The notes under the pieces: model-generated | The model's input: only the letters and a program-made list of their open reading frames with translations | Database searches by the model: none | What the model was told of the DNA's origin: nothing | Position numbers and translations under genes: made by a program | Part shown: positions 1-6,643 of the stretch, piece by piece | Layout of the letters: every line of letters starts with the position of its first letter | How positions within the stretch are numbered: position 1 is the stretch's first letter | NCBI GenBank assembly: GCA_008636095.1 | Contig: VSJD01000253.1 | Location: 1-10,000 of the forward strand | Direction: 5' to 3' | Origin: Kiritimatiellota bacterium | Lineage (GTDB): Bacteria > Verrucomicrobiota > Kiritimatiellia > JAAZAB01 | DNA length: 10,000 bases

Positions 1-1
1 G

Positions 2-901
2 GTGAAGGGCTGCGGGTATGATTCCATTGACTGTGACTACGAGGTGCCGGTGGTATTGCCGCCCACCTTCTGTTTCTGCTCCCGTTGCCTGGAGGATTTT
101 CGGAAACGCGAGAAAATTCCCGCCGATGTGAAACTGACGTCGACGCTTGTGGTTGAGAAGTATCGCGACGCCTGGGTCGCGTTCCGCTGCCGGCAGAACG
201 CCGAGATGATCGGGCTTCTGGCGCGGTTCATCCGCGAAACGGAACCGAAGATTGGCGTGAGTACCTACAGCGGATTCCAGACAAAGTACACCCGCGAACA
301 CTACGGCATCGACTGGGCCTTGCTGCGAGATAAAATTGACGAGGGGATCGCCGGCTATGGCGGTGGCCGCAAGGATGTGGCCGCCACGGCCCAGGCACTG
401 GCGCCCACGCCATTCATCGGTGGCGAGATGTACTATCTCAACAATCGCACGAGTGAGGCCGGTCCCATTCGCCGCGAAGGCTGGAAGATGCGGCTTGTGC
501 GCACGTACATCAACGGCGGCTGTAACGGCGTCCTGATCTGGTGGCTACCGCCGATGGATGGTTCGGCCTACTACCAGACCTCGCAGGCGGCGGCAATTAT
601 CGCCGACTTGGAGAATTTCTTCCGCAAGGGTAAGCGCGTGGATGAGAAGATTTCCTTCGCTGCCGAGGTTCGGGCCGATGACTATGCCGCATTCGAGAAG
701 GATGGCCAGATCCTGCTTGTGCTCTTCAACCCCAATTCTGCCGCACGCAGTGTCGATGGCGTCACGGTGAAAGGCTGGAGCACCACCACGGCAAAGAGAT
801 ACGATGACCGGGCAGGTCGGCTGGACAAAGCGGACACGGACCTGCGCAAGGTGAGTGTGGAAACACGGGACTTGGCCGTACTGCTCCTGCGGCAGAAGTA
901 G
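2..901 (+). CDS. Glycoside-hydrolase-like TIM-barrel protein, C-terminal part (5' end outside window)
   Basis: The reading frame is open from the first bases of the window to TAG at 899-901, giving about 299 residues. It probably continues upstream: the GTG at base 2 has no visible ribosome site and the protein starts in mid-domain. The segment around residues 22-33 (TFCFCSRCLEDF) has the paired-cysteine 'CxC..C..F' look common in large planctomycete/verrucomicrobial hydrolase-like proteins. Residues about 135-205 (GGEMYY, then GGCNGVLIWWLPP) look like the last strands of a (beta/alpha)8 barrel, with the Glu of GGEMYY a possible active-site residue. From about residue 215 to the end a beta-rich domain (ILLVLFNPN) resembles the small C-terminal sandwich of GH13/GH42-like enzymes. 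A glycan-cleaving or glycan-binding role is inferred; the exact family and substrate are not determined. It converges on the OppF-like gene. Confidence 0.6.
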   Translation: MKGCGYDSIDCDYEVPVVLPPTFCFCSRCLEDFRKREKIPADVKLTSTLVVEKYRDAWVAFRCRQNAEMIGLLARFIRETEPKIGVSTYSGFQTKYTREHYGIDWALLRDKIDEGIAGYGGGRKDVAATAQALAPTPFIGGEMYYLNNRTSEAGPIRREGWKMRLVRTYINGGCNGVLIWWLPPMDGSAYYQTSQAAAIIADLENFFRKGKRVDEKISFAAEVRADDYAAFEKDGQILLVLFNPNSAARSVDGVTVKGWSTTTAKRYDDRAGRLDKADTDLRKVSVETRDLAVLLLRQK

Positions 902-1032
902 CAGGTCAGGATGTGCGCTTGTTTTGTCTCGTAATTAAGGCAACGAACGAGTTTCAAATGCTCGAGGCTGAGGCTGATGTCTTGGCGACGAGCAATCCCG
1001 GACTCATTTGCAGTGAGGCCTTTGTCTGATAA
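902..1032. other. Convergent intergenic gap without a clear terminator
   Basis: This 131-base gap separates the plus-strand hydrolase-like gene from the end of the minus-strand transporter unit. I see only weak structures: a 5-bp CTCGT/ACGAG inverted pair and a short GAGGCT doublet near 963. Neither is followed by a T run, so no intrinsic terminator can be supported for either gene. Confidence 0.4.
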
Positions 1033-2007
1033 TTATGGCGGCGACAGTTTTCCGGCAAAATGACAGCGGCTCATATGGCCCAGGCCGACCTCGCGCTCGT
1101 CCGGCAGTTGCGCGCGGCATAGTTCTTGGGCATGGGGACAACGGGGGTGGAAGGGACAGCCGGCAACCAAAGAGGTGACCGTCGGCACTTCGCCTTTTAA
1201 GATTTCCCGGCGCGCACCCGCGGCACGCGCGCGCAATCCTTTTTCCACATCCGGCACGGCGCTTAGCAGGGCCTGCGTGTAAGGATGCGCGGGGCACGCA
1301 AACAGCGCGTCCACACCCGCCGCTTCGACAATCGCTCCGGCATACATGACCAGCACCCGGTCGCACATATAGCGCACAACGGCCAGGTCATGGGCAATGA
1401 ACAGGTACGCCAGGCCCCGCGCCTGCTGGAGGTCCTTTATCAAGTTCAGGATTTGCGCCTGCACGGAAACATCCAGCGCCGAAACCGGCTCGTCGGCAAC
1501 GACAAAGACAGGATTCAACGCCAGCGCGCGCGCGATGCCAATGCGCTGGCGCTGGCCCCCGCTGAACTCGTGGGGATAGCGTCCGGCATAATCGGGATCG
1601 AGCCCGACGGTCTGCAACAGGTCCCGCACACGCCGCTTGCGTTCCGCGCGGTTGCCCAGCCGGTGCACGGCCAGGCATTCCTCAATGGCCGCGCCGACCG
1701 ACAAGCGCGGATTGAGCGAGCCATACGGATCCTGGAAAATCATTTGCGACCGGCGCCGGTAGTGAAAAAGGTCCCGGTGCGCGAGCGTCAGCACATCTTT
1801 ATCTTCAAACCGAATGGCCCCGGCCTGCACCCTCACCAGTCGCAGGATGGCGTTGCCCAGCGTGCTCTTGCCGCACCCGCTCTCGCCCACGAGGCCGACG
1901 CTTTCGCCGCGTTCGACGGCCAGTGAGACGCCATTGACCGCGCGCACCTCATGACCGTGCCCGGCACTGAACCGAACATGCAAATTGGTTATTTCCAAAA
2001 GTGACAT
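1033..2007 (-). CDS. oppF: Oligopeptide/dipeptide-type ABC importer ATPase, OppF/DppF-like
   Basis: A full-length (324 residue) cytoplasmic ATPase that would energise import by the permease pair encoded at 4073-6564. All nucleotide-binding motifs are present: Walker [10 protein letters not shown] at 41-49, Q-loop Gln92 in FQDPYGSLNP, signature FSGGQRQR at 148-155, Walker B VVADEP near 169-174 and switch His206 in IAHD. The C-terminal oligopeptide-transporter domain follows, with the HPYTQALLSAVP motif near 241-252 and four cysteines (284, 290, 297, 315) in the spacing that in DppD/OppD-type ATPases is reported to hold an iron-sulfur cluster. Start is ATG at 2007, with AGAGGA about 13 bases upstream. 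The start lies inside the end of the OppD-like gene (19-base overlap), which suggests translational coupling. The substrate could be peptides, nickel chelates or oligosaccharides; sequence alone does not decide. Confidence 0.93.
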   Translation of the reverse strand: MSLLEITNLHVRFSAGHGHEVRAVNGVSLAVERGESVGLVGESGCGKSTLGNAILRLVRVQAGAIRFEDKDVLTLAHRDLFHYRRRSQMIFQDPYGSLNPRLSVGAAIEECLAVHRLGNRAERKRRVRDLLQTVGLDPDYAGRYPHEFSGGQRQRIGIARALALNPVFVVADEPVSALDVSVQAQILNLIKDLQQARGLAYLFIAHDLAVVRYMCDRVLVMYAGAIVEAAGVDALFACPAHPYTQALLSAVPDVEKGLRARAAGARREILKGEVPTVTSLVAGCPFHPRCPHAQELCRAQLPDEREVGLGHMSRCHFAGKLSPP

Positions 2008-2954
2008 CGCACTCGATGTTCCTCTGTTATAATTGTTTCAATCGGATCCTCCTGACGGCATAACGGCTGGGCCTTCGGACAGCGCGGGTGGAAGGGACAC
2101 CCCGAAGGCAGGCGTGCCGGATTGGGCACGGTGCCGGGAATCCCAGCCATGCGGGTTTTACCGCCGCTTAAGCGCGGCACGGCGGCCATAAGTCCACGCG
2201 TGTAAGGATGCGCGCTCTGGCCCAGAATTTCCTCGACCATCCCCCGCTCCACAATGCGTCCGGCATACATGACGTTGACCCGCCGTGCCACACCAGCGAC
2301 CAATCCCAGGTTATGGGTAATCAGCAACATGGCCATGCCCAGTTCCCCTTGCAAGCAGACCAACAGGTCGAGAATTTGCGCCTGGATCGTGACGTCCAGA
2401 GCGGTGGTAGGCTCATCGGCCACCAACAGACTGGGATGACAGGCCAGGGCCATGGCAATCATAACACGCTGTTGCATACCGCCGCTAAGCTCGTGGGGAT
2501 ACGCGCTGAGGCGACGCTCGGGATCAGGCAAGCCGACGCGGTTCAACAGGCTGACAACCTCCTCCCGAACGGCAATGCCCGCTCGGTGCAGATTGAGCGC
2601 CTCGGCAATTTGCCAGCCGACACGGAACACGGGGTTGAGAGACGTAGCCGGTTCCTGGAAGATATAGGCGATTTCCGCGCCGCGCATCTGACGCAACTGC
2701 GCCTGATCCATGGCCAGTACATCGCGCCCGGCAAACCGGATAGCGCCGCCGGCCACGTAACCGGGCGCGGCTACCAGCCGGGTCAAGGCCAGCGCTGTGA
2801 CACTTTTGCCACAGCCGCTCTCGCCCACCAACGCAACGGTTTCGCCCGGCGCCACGCTGAACGATACGCCGCTCACCGCCCGGACCGGCTCCGTCCGCGT
2901 CCGGAAGAAGACGCTGAGTTGGTCCACGGTCAATAATGGATCGGATATATTCAT
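1989..2954 (-). CDS. oppD: Oligopeptide/dipeptide-type ABC importer ATPase, OppD/DppD-like
   Basis: A 321-residue ATPase, partner of the OppF-like subunit in a heterodimeric importer motor. It has Walker A GESGCGKS at 44-51, Q-loop Gln100 in [10 protein letters not shown], signature LSGGMQQR at 156-163, Walker B LLVADEP at 176-182 and His214 in [17 protein letters not shown] near 248-260 and cysteines 286, 292, 299 and 317 form the C-terminal OppD-type domain, again with a possible Fe-S site. I chose ATG at 2954 because [10 protein letters not shown] fits the family N-terminus; an ATG at 2963 and a TTG at 2993 are possible but add residues with no family likeness. No strong ribosome site is seen at any of them. 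The gene follows the HAD phosphatase by about 42 bases on the same strand and overlaps the OppF-like gene by 19 bases, so the three are probably co-transcribed. Confidence 0.93.
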   Translation of the reverse strand: MNISDPLLTVDQLSVFFRTRTEPVRAVSGVSFSVAPGETVALVGESGCGKSVTALALTRLVAAPGYVAGGAIRFAGRDVLAMDQAQLRQMRGAEIAYIFQEPATSLNPVFRVGWQIAEALNLHRAGIAVREEVVSLLNRVGLPDPERRLSAYPHELSGGMQQRVMIAMALACHPSLLVADEPTTALDVTIQAQILDLLVCLQGELGMAMLLITHNLGLVAGVARRVNVMYAGRIVERGMVEEILGQSAHPYTRGLMAAVPRLSGGKTRMAGIPGTVPNPARLPSGCPFHPRCPKAQPLCRQEDPIETIITEEHRVRCHFWK

Positions 2955-2996
2955 GAAGACCATATTGCCACAAAGATGCACAACAAAATACAAAGC

Positions 2997-3638
2997 CTAT
3001 TTTGTATCTTGATGTGCCTTTTTACGGCCACGATTCAACCGGTCAATAATATCGGCAACTTCACTCAGCGTGCAGACCACAAAATCCGCGGGCGGATCAG
3101 GGCGCCGCGTTGTGAGGTGACTTTCCAGAAAAATCGTGGGAGCACCGGCACGCTGGCCGGCCTCGATGTCATACCGATAATCACCCACCATCAGCAGGGT
3201 CGCGGCCGGTACGCGTAAGCGGCGTGCGGCCAACAGGACCCCTTCGGGATCGGGTTTGGAACGTTGAACATGGTCACGGGTAATGATGACGTTAAAATCC
3301 GCCAGGCGCACATGGGCAAAGTTCTTAAGCGCCATTTCCACCGAGGCGTGCCGGTTGCGCGTGAGAATGCCGCGCCGGATACGGCGCCGTTTAAGGAACC
3401 GGACAAGTTCCTCGGCGCCTTTATTCGGCCGGGAGCGCCAGGCAGCTTGCTTCTCGAACTGCTTCAGGACCTGCCACGCCCGCCGCTGGTCCGCCGCAGA
3501 CGGCAGGCCCTCAATGAATTCCAGGATGGGCCTATCGCCCGGACACCGGATCGCCTTTTTGATCCCGGCAAAGTCAATGCTACCCGGCAATGTCAGCGTG
3601 CCGTCAAAATCAAATAAAACTGCGCGAATGGTATTCAT
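2997..3638 (-). CDS. HAD-superfamily phosphatase (phosphoglycolate phosphatase-like)
   Basis: A 213-residue soluble hydrolase of the haloacid dehalogenase superfamily. Motif I is DFDGTLT with nucleophile Asp10 and acid/base Asp12; motif II is Thr93 in ILTRN; motif III is Lys128 in SKPDPEG; motif IV is GDYRYDIEAG with Asp153 and Asp157. An alpha-helical cap between about 18 and 85 marks a C1-cap enzyme like phosphoglycolate phosphatase or beta-phosphoglucomutase. The substrate is unknown; a small phosphorylated metabolite is the family norm. The C-terminus is basic (RGRKKAHQDTK). Start is ATG at 3638, only 35 bases from the divergent start of the CxxCxxCC protein. It is upstream of, and probably in one transcript with, the OppD/OppF-like ATPases, an unusual companion for them. 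Confidence 0.88.
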   Translation of the reverse strand: MNTIRAVLFDFDGTLTLPGSIDFAGIKKAIRCPGDRPILEFIEGLPSAADQRRAWQVLKQFEKQAAWRSRPNKGAEELVRFLKRRRIRRGILTRNRHASVEMALKNFAHVRLADFNVIITRDHVQRSKPDPEGVLLAARRLRVPAATLLMVGDYRYDIEAGQRAGAPTIFLESHLTTRRPDPPADFVVCTLSEVADIIDRLNRGRKKAHQDTK

Positions 3639-3665
3639 TGAAAATTTACAGAAATTTCATATCAT
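3638..3665 (+). promoter_or_regulatory. Predicted sigma70-type promoter for the YkgJ-like gene
   Basis: TTGAAA at 3638-3643 and TATCAT at 3660-3665 are each 5 of 6 to consensus with a 16-base spacer. The expected transcription start (about 7-9 bases after the -10) falls on or next to the ATG at 3674, which fits the lack of a Shine-Dalgarno sequence. The -35 overlaps the start codon of the divergent phosphatase gene. Confidence 0.45.
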
Positions 3666-3673
3666 CAAGCCCC

Positions 3674-4012
3674 ATGACCAATAACCCCACAGCACCCAGC
3701 GCCTGCGTCCGGTGCGGCGCCTGTTGCCGTCAGCCGGGCGATGTACGCCTGCAAGACGATGAAACCGAAGCCATCGCCCATTTCCTGCGCCTGACGATCC
3801 TCGACTTCACAGCAGCCTATACCCGTCTGCGCGCCAACCGCTCCGGGCTCGTCCTGGCCGAAGTGGCCGATGGCGCCTGCATCTTCCTGCAGGACAACAT
3901 GTGCCGCATCCAGAATGTTAAACCCCGGCAATGCCGCGATTATCCCGGAACCTGGCATATCCCCGGGGAAGAGCTGTTCTGCCGCGCCCGGCGCGCTCCC
4001 GTTGATCTCTGA
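3674..4012 (+). CDS. YkgJ-family CxxCxxCC zinc/iron-binding protein
   Basis: A 112-residue protein of the YkgJ/UPF0153 putative zinc- or iron-chelating family. The N-terminal cluster CVRCGACC (Cys11, 14, 17, 18) is the family hallmark. Further cysteines at 69 (GACIFL), 77 (DNMCRIQ) and 87 (RQCRDYPG) match the usual 'G.C.fL....C.iy..RP..CR.yP' second half; Cys103 is extra. The metal and function are not known for most members. I start at ATG 3674, just ahead of the cysteine motif; an upstream ATG at 3590 would overlap the divergent phosphatase gene and add a tail without family likeness. There is no ribosome site but a good promoter lies so close that the transcript may be leaderless. The gene is inverted relative to its neighbours and splits the importer genes into two parts. 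Confidence 0.85.
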   Translation: MTNNPTAPSACVRCGACCRQPGDVRLQDDETEAIAHFLRLTILDFTAAYTRLRANRSGLVLAEVADGACIFLQDNMCRIQNVKPRQCRDYPGTWHIPGEELFCRARRAPVDL

Positions 4013-4067
4013 CTTCTGACCTCTTTCCGCTTGTCCGGCGTCTGGTATCTGGTGTCCGGCATCCGTC
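4008..4067. repeat. Degenerate heptanucleotide repeat arrays between convergent genes
   Basis: Two short arrays with a strict 7-base period. At 4008-4028 there are three units of the type TCTGACY (third unit degenerate). At 4033-4067 there are five units of consensus RTCYGGY, of which the first and fourth are identical (GTCCGGC). The arrays begin in the last codons of the YkgJ-like gene and end 5 bases before the stop codon of the OppC-like gene, so they make up nearly the whole gap. Confidence 0.7.
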
Positions 4068-4072
4068 TTCCA

Positions 4073-5101
4073 TCAGCGTTCACTGGTTCTTAATCGCGGG
4101 TCAAGGGCATCCCGTAACGCGTCGCCCAGCAGATTAAACGCCAGCACAATGAAAAAAATCGCCGCAGTCACAAAGGTCATTTCCCACCACACGCCCTGCC
4201 ACAGGCGCAGGCGCGCGTTGCTGATCATGATCCCCCAGGAGGGCTCGCCCTGCACGCCGATCCCCAGGAAGCTCATGAATACTTCCGTAGAAATGGCCGC
4301 GGGGAACCGCAGGGAAAAGGTAATGATGACGATGTGAAACACATTGGGCAGGATATGCCGGAACATGATCCTTAAGGGCCCCAGTCCAAGCACATGGGCC
4401 GCTTGCACGTAAGTACGCGTCTTGTGTTTCATCACCTCGCCCCGGATCAACCGGCACAAGTTGACCCAGGTCGTCAGACCAATGCCCAGGTACACGCCCA
4501 GCAGGCCCTTGCCGACCACCATGGCAATGGCCAGGATAAAGAGCAACCCCGGGATGGACGAGAAGGTGGAATATAGCCAGACGATGAAGTCATCCGTTTT
4601 GCCCCCAAAATAGCCGGCCAGGCATCCCAAGATAACGCCGATGGGAATGGCAATGCAGGCGGTAATAATCCCGACCTGGAAGGCGATCCGCGCACCCTGG
4701 ACCGTACGTTGAAACACGTCACGCCCCAGGTTATCCGTACCGAGCGGATGATGGGCCAGCGCGCGCAAGCCGGCGCGGAAACGCGTGGCAACACTTTTCG
4801 CCGCCGGTTGGTCGCGCTGCTCAACAGCCGGGGAACCGACCACGCCAGGATCGGCGCGCGGAATCATCGCAAACGGATGCCGGAATACGCTTGGCGCGAG
4901 ATATTCCTCCCGTAAATTGGTCTGCTGGTAGGGCGGCGCCATGTCCTTCCAATGGAAATACCAGAACACACCCTCGCCATAGAGCGCCATCGCCAGGTAG
5001 ACGACAATGATCCAGAAGGATGCCACGGCAATCCGGTCACGGCGCAATTGCCGCCACGCGTCCCCCCAGAGCGAGCTCGATTTATTGATTGAGTGATTCA
5101 T
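4073..5101 (-). CDS. oppC: Oligopeptide-type ABC importer permease, OppC/DppC/YejE-like
   Basis: A 342-residue inner-membrane subunit. After a cytoplasmic start there is a first membrane helix at about 25-42, then an extracytoplasmic stretch of about 75 residues (43-117), then the family motif HPLGTDNLGRDVF at 118-130 and helices near 143-163, 176-197, 200-217, 254-275 and 307-327. The EAA loop that contacts the ATPases is at about 231-253 (YVQAAHVLG ... RHILPN), and the end LGDALRDALDPRLR is typical. The longer loop after helix 1 is like YejE more than classical DppC. Its ATG at 5101 overlaps the stop of the OppB-like gene by 4 bases, with TAAGG about 7 bases upstream, so the two permeases are translationally coupled. 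It would pair with the OppB-like subunit and the ATPases at 1033-2954. Confidence 0.92.
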   Translation of the reverse strand: MNHSINKSSSLWGDAWRQLRRDRIAVASFWIIVVYLAMALYGEGVFWYFHWKDMAPPYQQTNLREEYLAPSVFRHPFAMIPRADPGVVGSPAVEQRDQPAAKSVATRFRAGLRALAHHPLGTDNLGRDVFQRTVQGARIAFQVGIITACIAIPIGVILGCLAGYFGGKTDDFIVWLYSTFSSIPGLLFILAIAMVVGKGLLGVYLGIGLTTWVNLCRLIRGEVMKHKTRTYVQAAHVLGLGPLRIMFRHILPNVFHIVIITFSLRFPAAISTEVFMSFLGIGVQGEPSWGIMISNARLRLWQGVWWEMTFVTAAIFFIVLAFNLLGDALRDALDPRLRTSER

Positions 5102-6564
5102 CCCAGCCTTACCCGCGGGTCAAAGAGCGCGTAACAGAGATCGGTCATCAGGTTCGCGACGACATACAGGATTGAGCCGATCAATACGATGGCACGGATG
5201 ACATCCACGTCGGAATAATTAACGGCGTTAATACCCATATTACCCAGGCCGGGAATGCCGAAGAAGCTTTCCAGCAGGAGGCTTCCGGTATAAAGGAAGG
5301 GAATTGCAATTACCACGTTGGTCGAAATCGGGATCATGCCGTTTTTTAAAACGTGTTTGAACAGGACCCCCGGCCGGCTCACACCCTTGGCAAAGGCCGT
5401 GCGCACGTAATCCCGGTACATTTCGTCGAGCATAATTGTGCGGTAAAACCGGACATTTTCACCCAGGCCGCTAACCACGCCGATCAACACCGGCAAGAGC
5501 AGAAAAGTCCACGATTCGAACCCCCACAAGGGGAACCACCCCCAGCGGTAGCCCAGCACATATTGCCCGAAGATAATCCAGACGAGGTAATTCACACTCA
5601 TCAGCACCACCGCAATCACCACGATTAAACGGTCCACAAAAGTGTTCCGTAAGAACGCGCACAGAAGTGCGATGCTGATCGCCACAACCAGCTCAACCAG
5701 GAAAATCGGCACGGTCAGGCAGAGCGAGGGACCGATGCCGTCTTTCAGCATCTGTGATACACGCTGATTGGTAAAATTGGATTTCCCAAAGTCAAACCGC
5801 GCAATCTGCGAAAGGTAAAACACGAATTGGGTATCGAACCAATTCGCGTTTTGCCTCCGTAGCTTGAGCGTGCAGATTTCCAGTGCCCCGCCCTCGGTAT
5901 GCACCGTCATTTTAAAGGTCGCCGGATCTGCCCCGGCGGTGAATGGAATTTTGACCGTTTGCCAAGCACTGTTCGTAGTCAGAAATCGGATTTGACGCTC
6001 AAAGCCGACGACGGCCGCCAGCGACGGCTTTGCCCCCGTAACATCATCGGGCTGTGAGGTCGGGACCGTTCTTTCGAACGGTCGCCACAACAAATTGGTG
6101 TAGCCGCGGTTCGTCAGAACCGCTTGACAGTTATCCACGGTCGTGAATGATGCCGCCCCCGAGCGCAGGCGATATTCCAAAACCCATTGATAAGTTGCTT
6201 GCGGCTTCAGTTTGAAGGCTAACGGCAGGGCATAGTCTTTGCCGGGCGCCAGCGTGATATGGCCGGGTTCCCGACGCTGAGGCGCCGTGTAGGTGACGCC
6301 CTCAACCTGTCGCCAGGACCCGGCGTTGCGTGCAAACGTCGCGTCCTCGTAAGCCCGCGTGGCGCTCCAACGGCCCAGCAGGAGCGGCTTGTTGAAACCG
6401 CGCTGTTCGTCAAATTCCTCCAGCGCTTTGGGTGAGATATTCTTGCCGAGCGTCATGGCGGCTGGACTACCGCCGACGATGTTAAACAGGATAAAGGTGA
6501 TCACGATGACCCCGAAGACGGTCGGGATCATCTGGAAGATACGGCGTGTAATATAGCGAAACAT
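5098..6564 (-). CDS. oppB: Oligopeptide-type ABC importer permease, OppB/YejB-like, with large inserted extracytoplasmic domain
   Basis: A 488-residue membrane subunit, well above the roughly 310-365 usual for OppB/DppB/YejB. Residues 1-65 are standard: helix 1 at 9-30, then the conserved loop start GGSPAAMTLGKNISPKALEE and RGFNKPLLLGRW. Residues about 66-241 do not belong to the family: they are rich in beta-strand patterns (ATYQWVLEYRLRSG; WQTVKIPF; FKMTVHTEGGALEICTLKLRR) that look like a jelly-roll, perhaps carbohydrate-binding. The family sequence resumes with FYLSQIARFDFGKS (250-261), strongly YejB-like, followed by helices from about 282 onward, the EAA loop near 383-411 (YRDYVRTAFAKG ... 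HVLKN) and a normal C-terminal FDPRVRLG. Start ATG 6564 opens a classic helix-1 signal anchor, without a clear ribosome site. It follows the LarA-like gene by 76 bases filled by heptanucleotide repeats. Confidence 0.92.
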   Translation of the reverse strand: MFRYITRRIFQMIPTVFGVIVITFILFNIVGGSPAAMTLGKNISPKALEEFDEQRGFNKPLLLGRWSATRAYEDATFARNAGSWRQVEGVTYTAPQRREPGHITLAPGKDYALPLAFKLKPQATYQWVLEYRLRSGAASFTTVDNCQAVLTNRGYTNLLWRPFERTVPTSQPDDVTGAKPSLAAVVGFERQIRFLTTNSAWQTVKIPFTAGADPATFKMTVHTEGGALEICTLKLRRQNANWFDTQFVFYLSQIARFDFGKSNFTNQRVSQMLKDGIGPSLCLTVPIFLVELVVAISIALLCAFLRNTFVDRLIVVIAVVLMSVNYLVWIIFGQYVLGYRWGWFPLWGFESWTFLLLPVLIGVVSGLGENVRFYRTIMLDEMYRDYVRTAFAKGVSRPGVLFKHVLKNGMIPISTNVVIAIPFLYTGSLLLESFFGIPGLGNMGINAVNYSDVDVIRAIVLIGSILYVVANLMTDLCYALFDPRVRLG

Positions 6565-6573
6565 GGCGACTGC

Positions 6574-6643
6574 TCGGTGTTCGGTGTTGGATGTTCGATG
6601 TTTGCTTCCGCTTTACGCTAAACGCTCCACGCTGAATGCTCTA
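6574..6643. repeat. Two abutting heptanucleotide repeat arrays between LarA-like and OppB-like genes
   Basis: A continuous run of ten 7-base units. The first four (6574-6601) fit TSGRTGT, the first two being identical TCGGTGT. A transitional unit occupies 6602-6608. The next five (6609-6643) fit YGCTNNA. The first array starts 9 bases upstream of the OppB-like ATG; the second runs into the TAG stop of the LarA-like gene at 6641-6643. Although the words differ from those at 4008-4067, the period and the manner of filling an entire gap are the same. Confidence 0.75.

Noticed and set aside
962..979. GAGGCT doublet read as another repeat array
   Set aside because: Only two exact 6-base units, with a different period from the heptamer arrays; expected by chance.
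1285..1926. Open frame of 213 codons on the plus strand opposite the OppF-like gene
   Set aside because: It lies wholly inside a gene with complete ATPase motifs on the other strand, has no family likeness, and long antisense frames are expected at this GC content.
2208..2936. Open frame of 242 codons on the plus strand opposite the OppD-like gene
   Set aside because: Antisense shadow of a full-length ATPase gene; composition is rich in His, Gln and Arg as expected of a reverse frame, with no recognisable domain.
4008..4067. The heptamer array read as a CRISPR or as IS ends
   Set aside because: Units are 7 bases without spacers, degenerate, with no terminal inverted repeats or transposase nearby.
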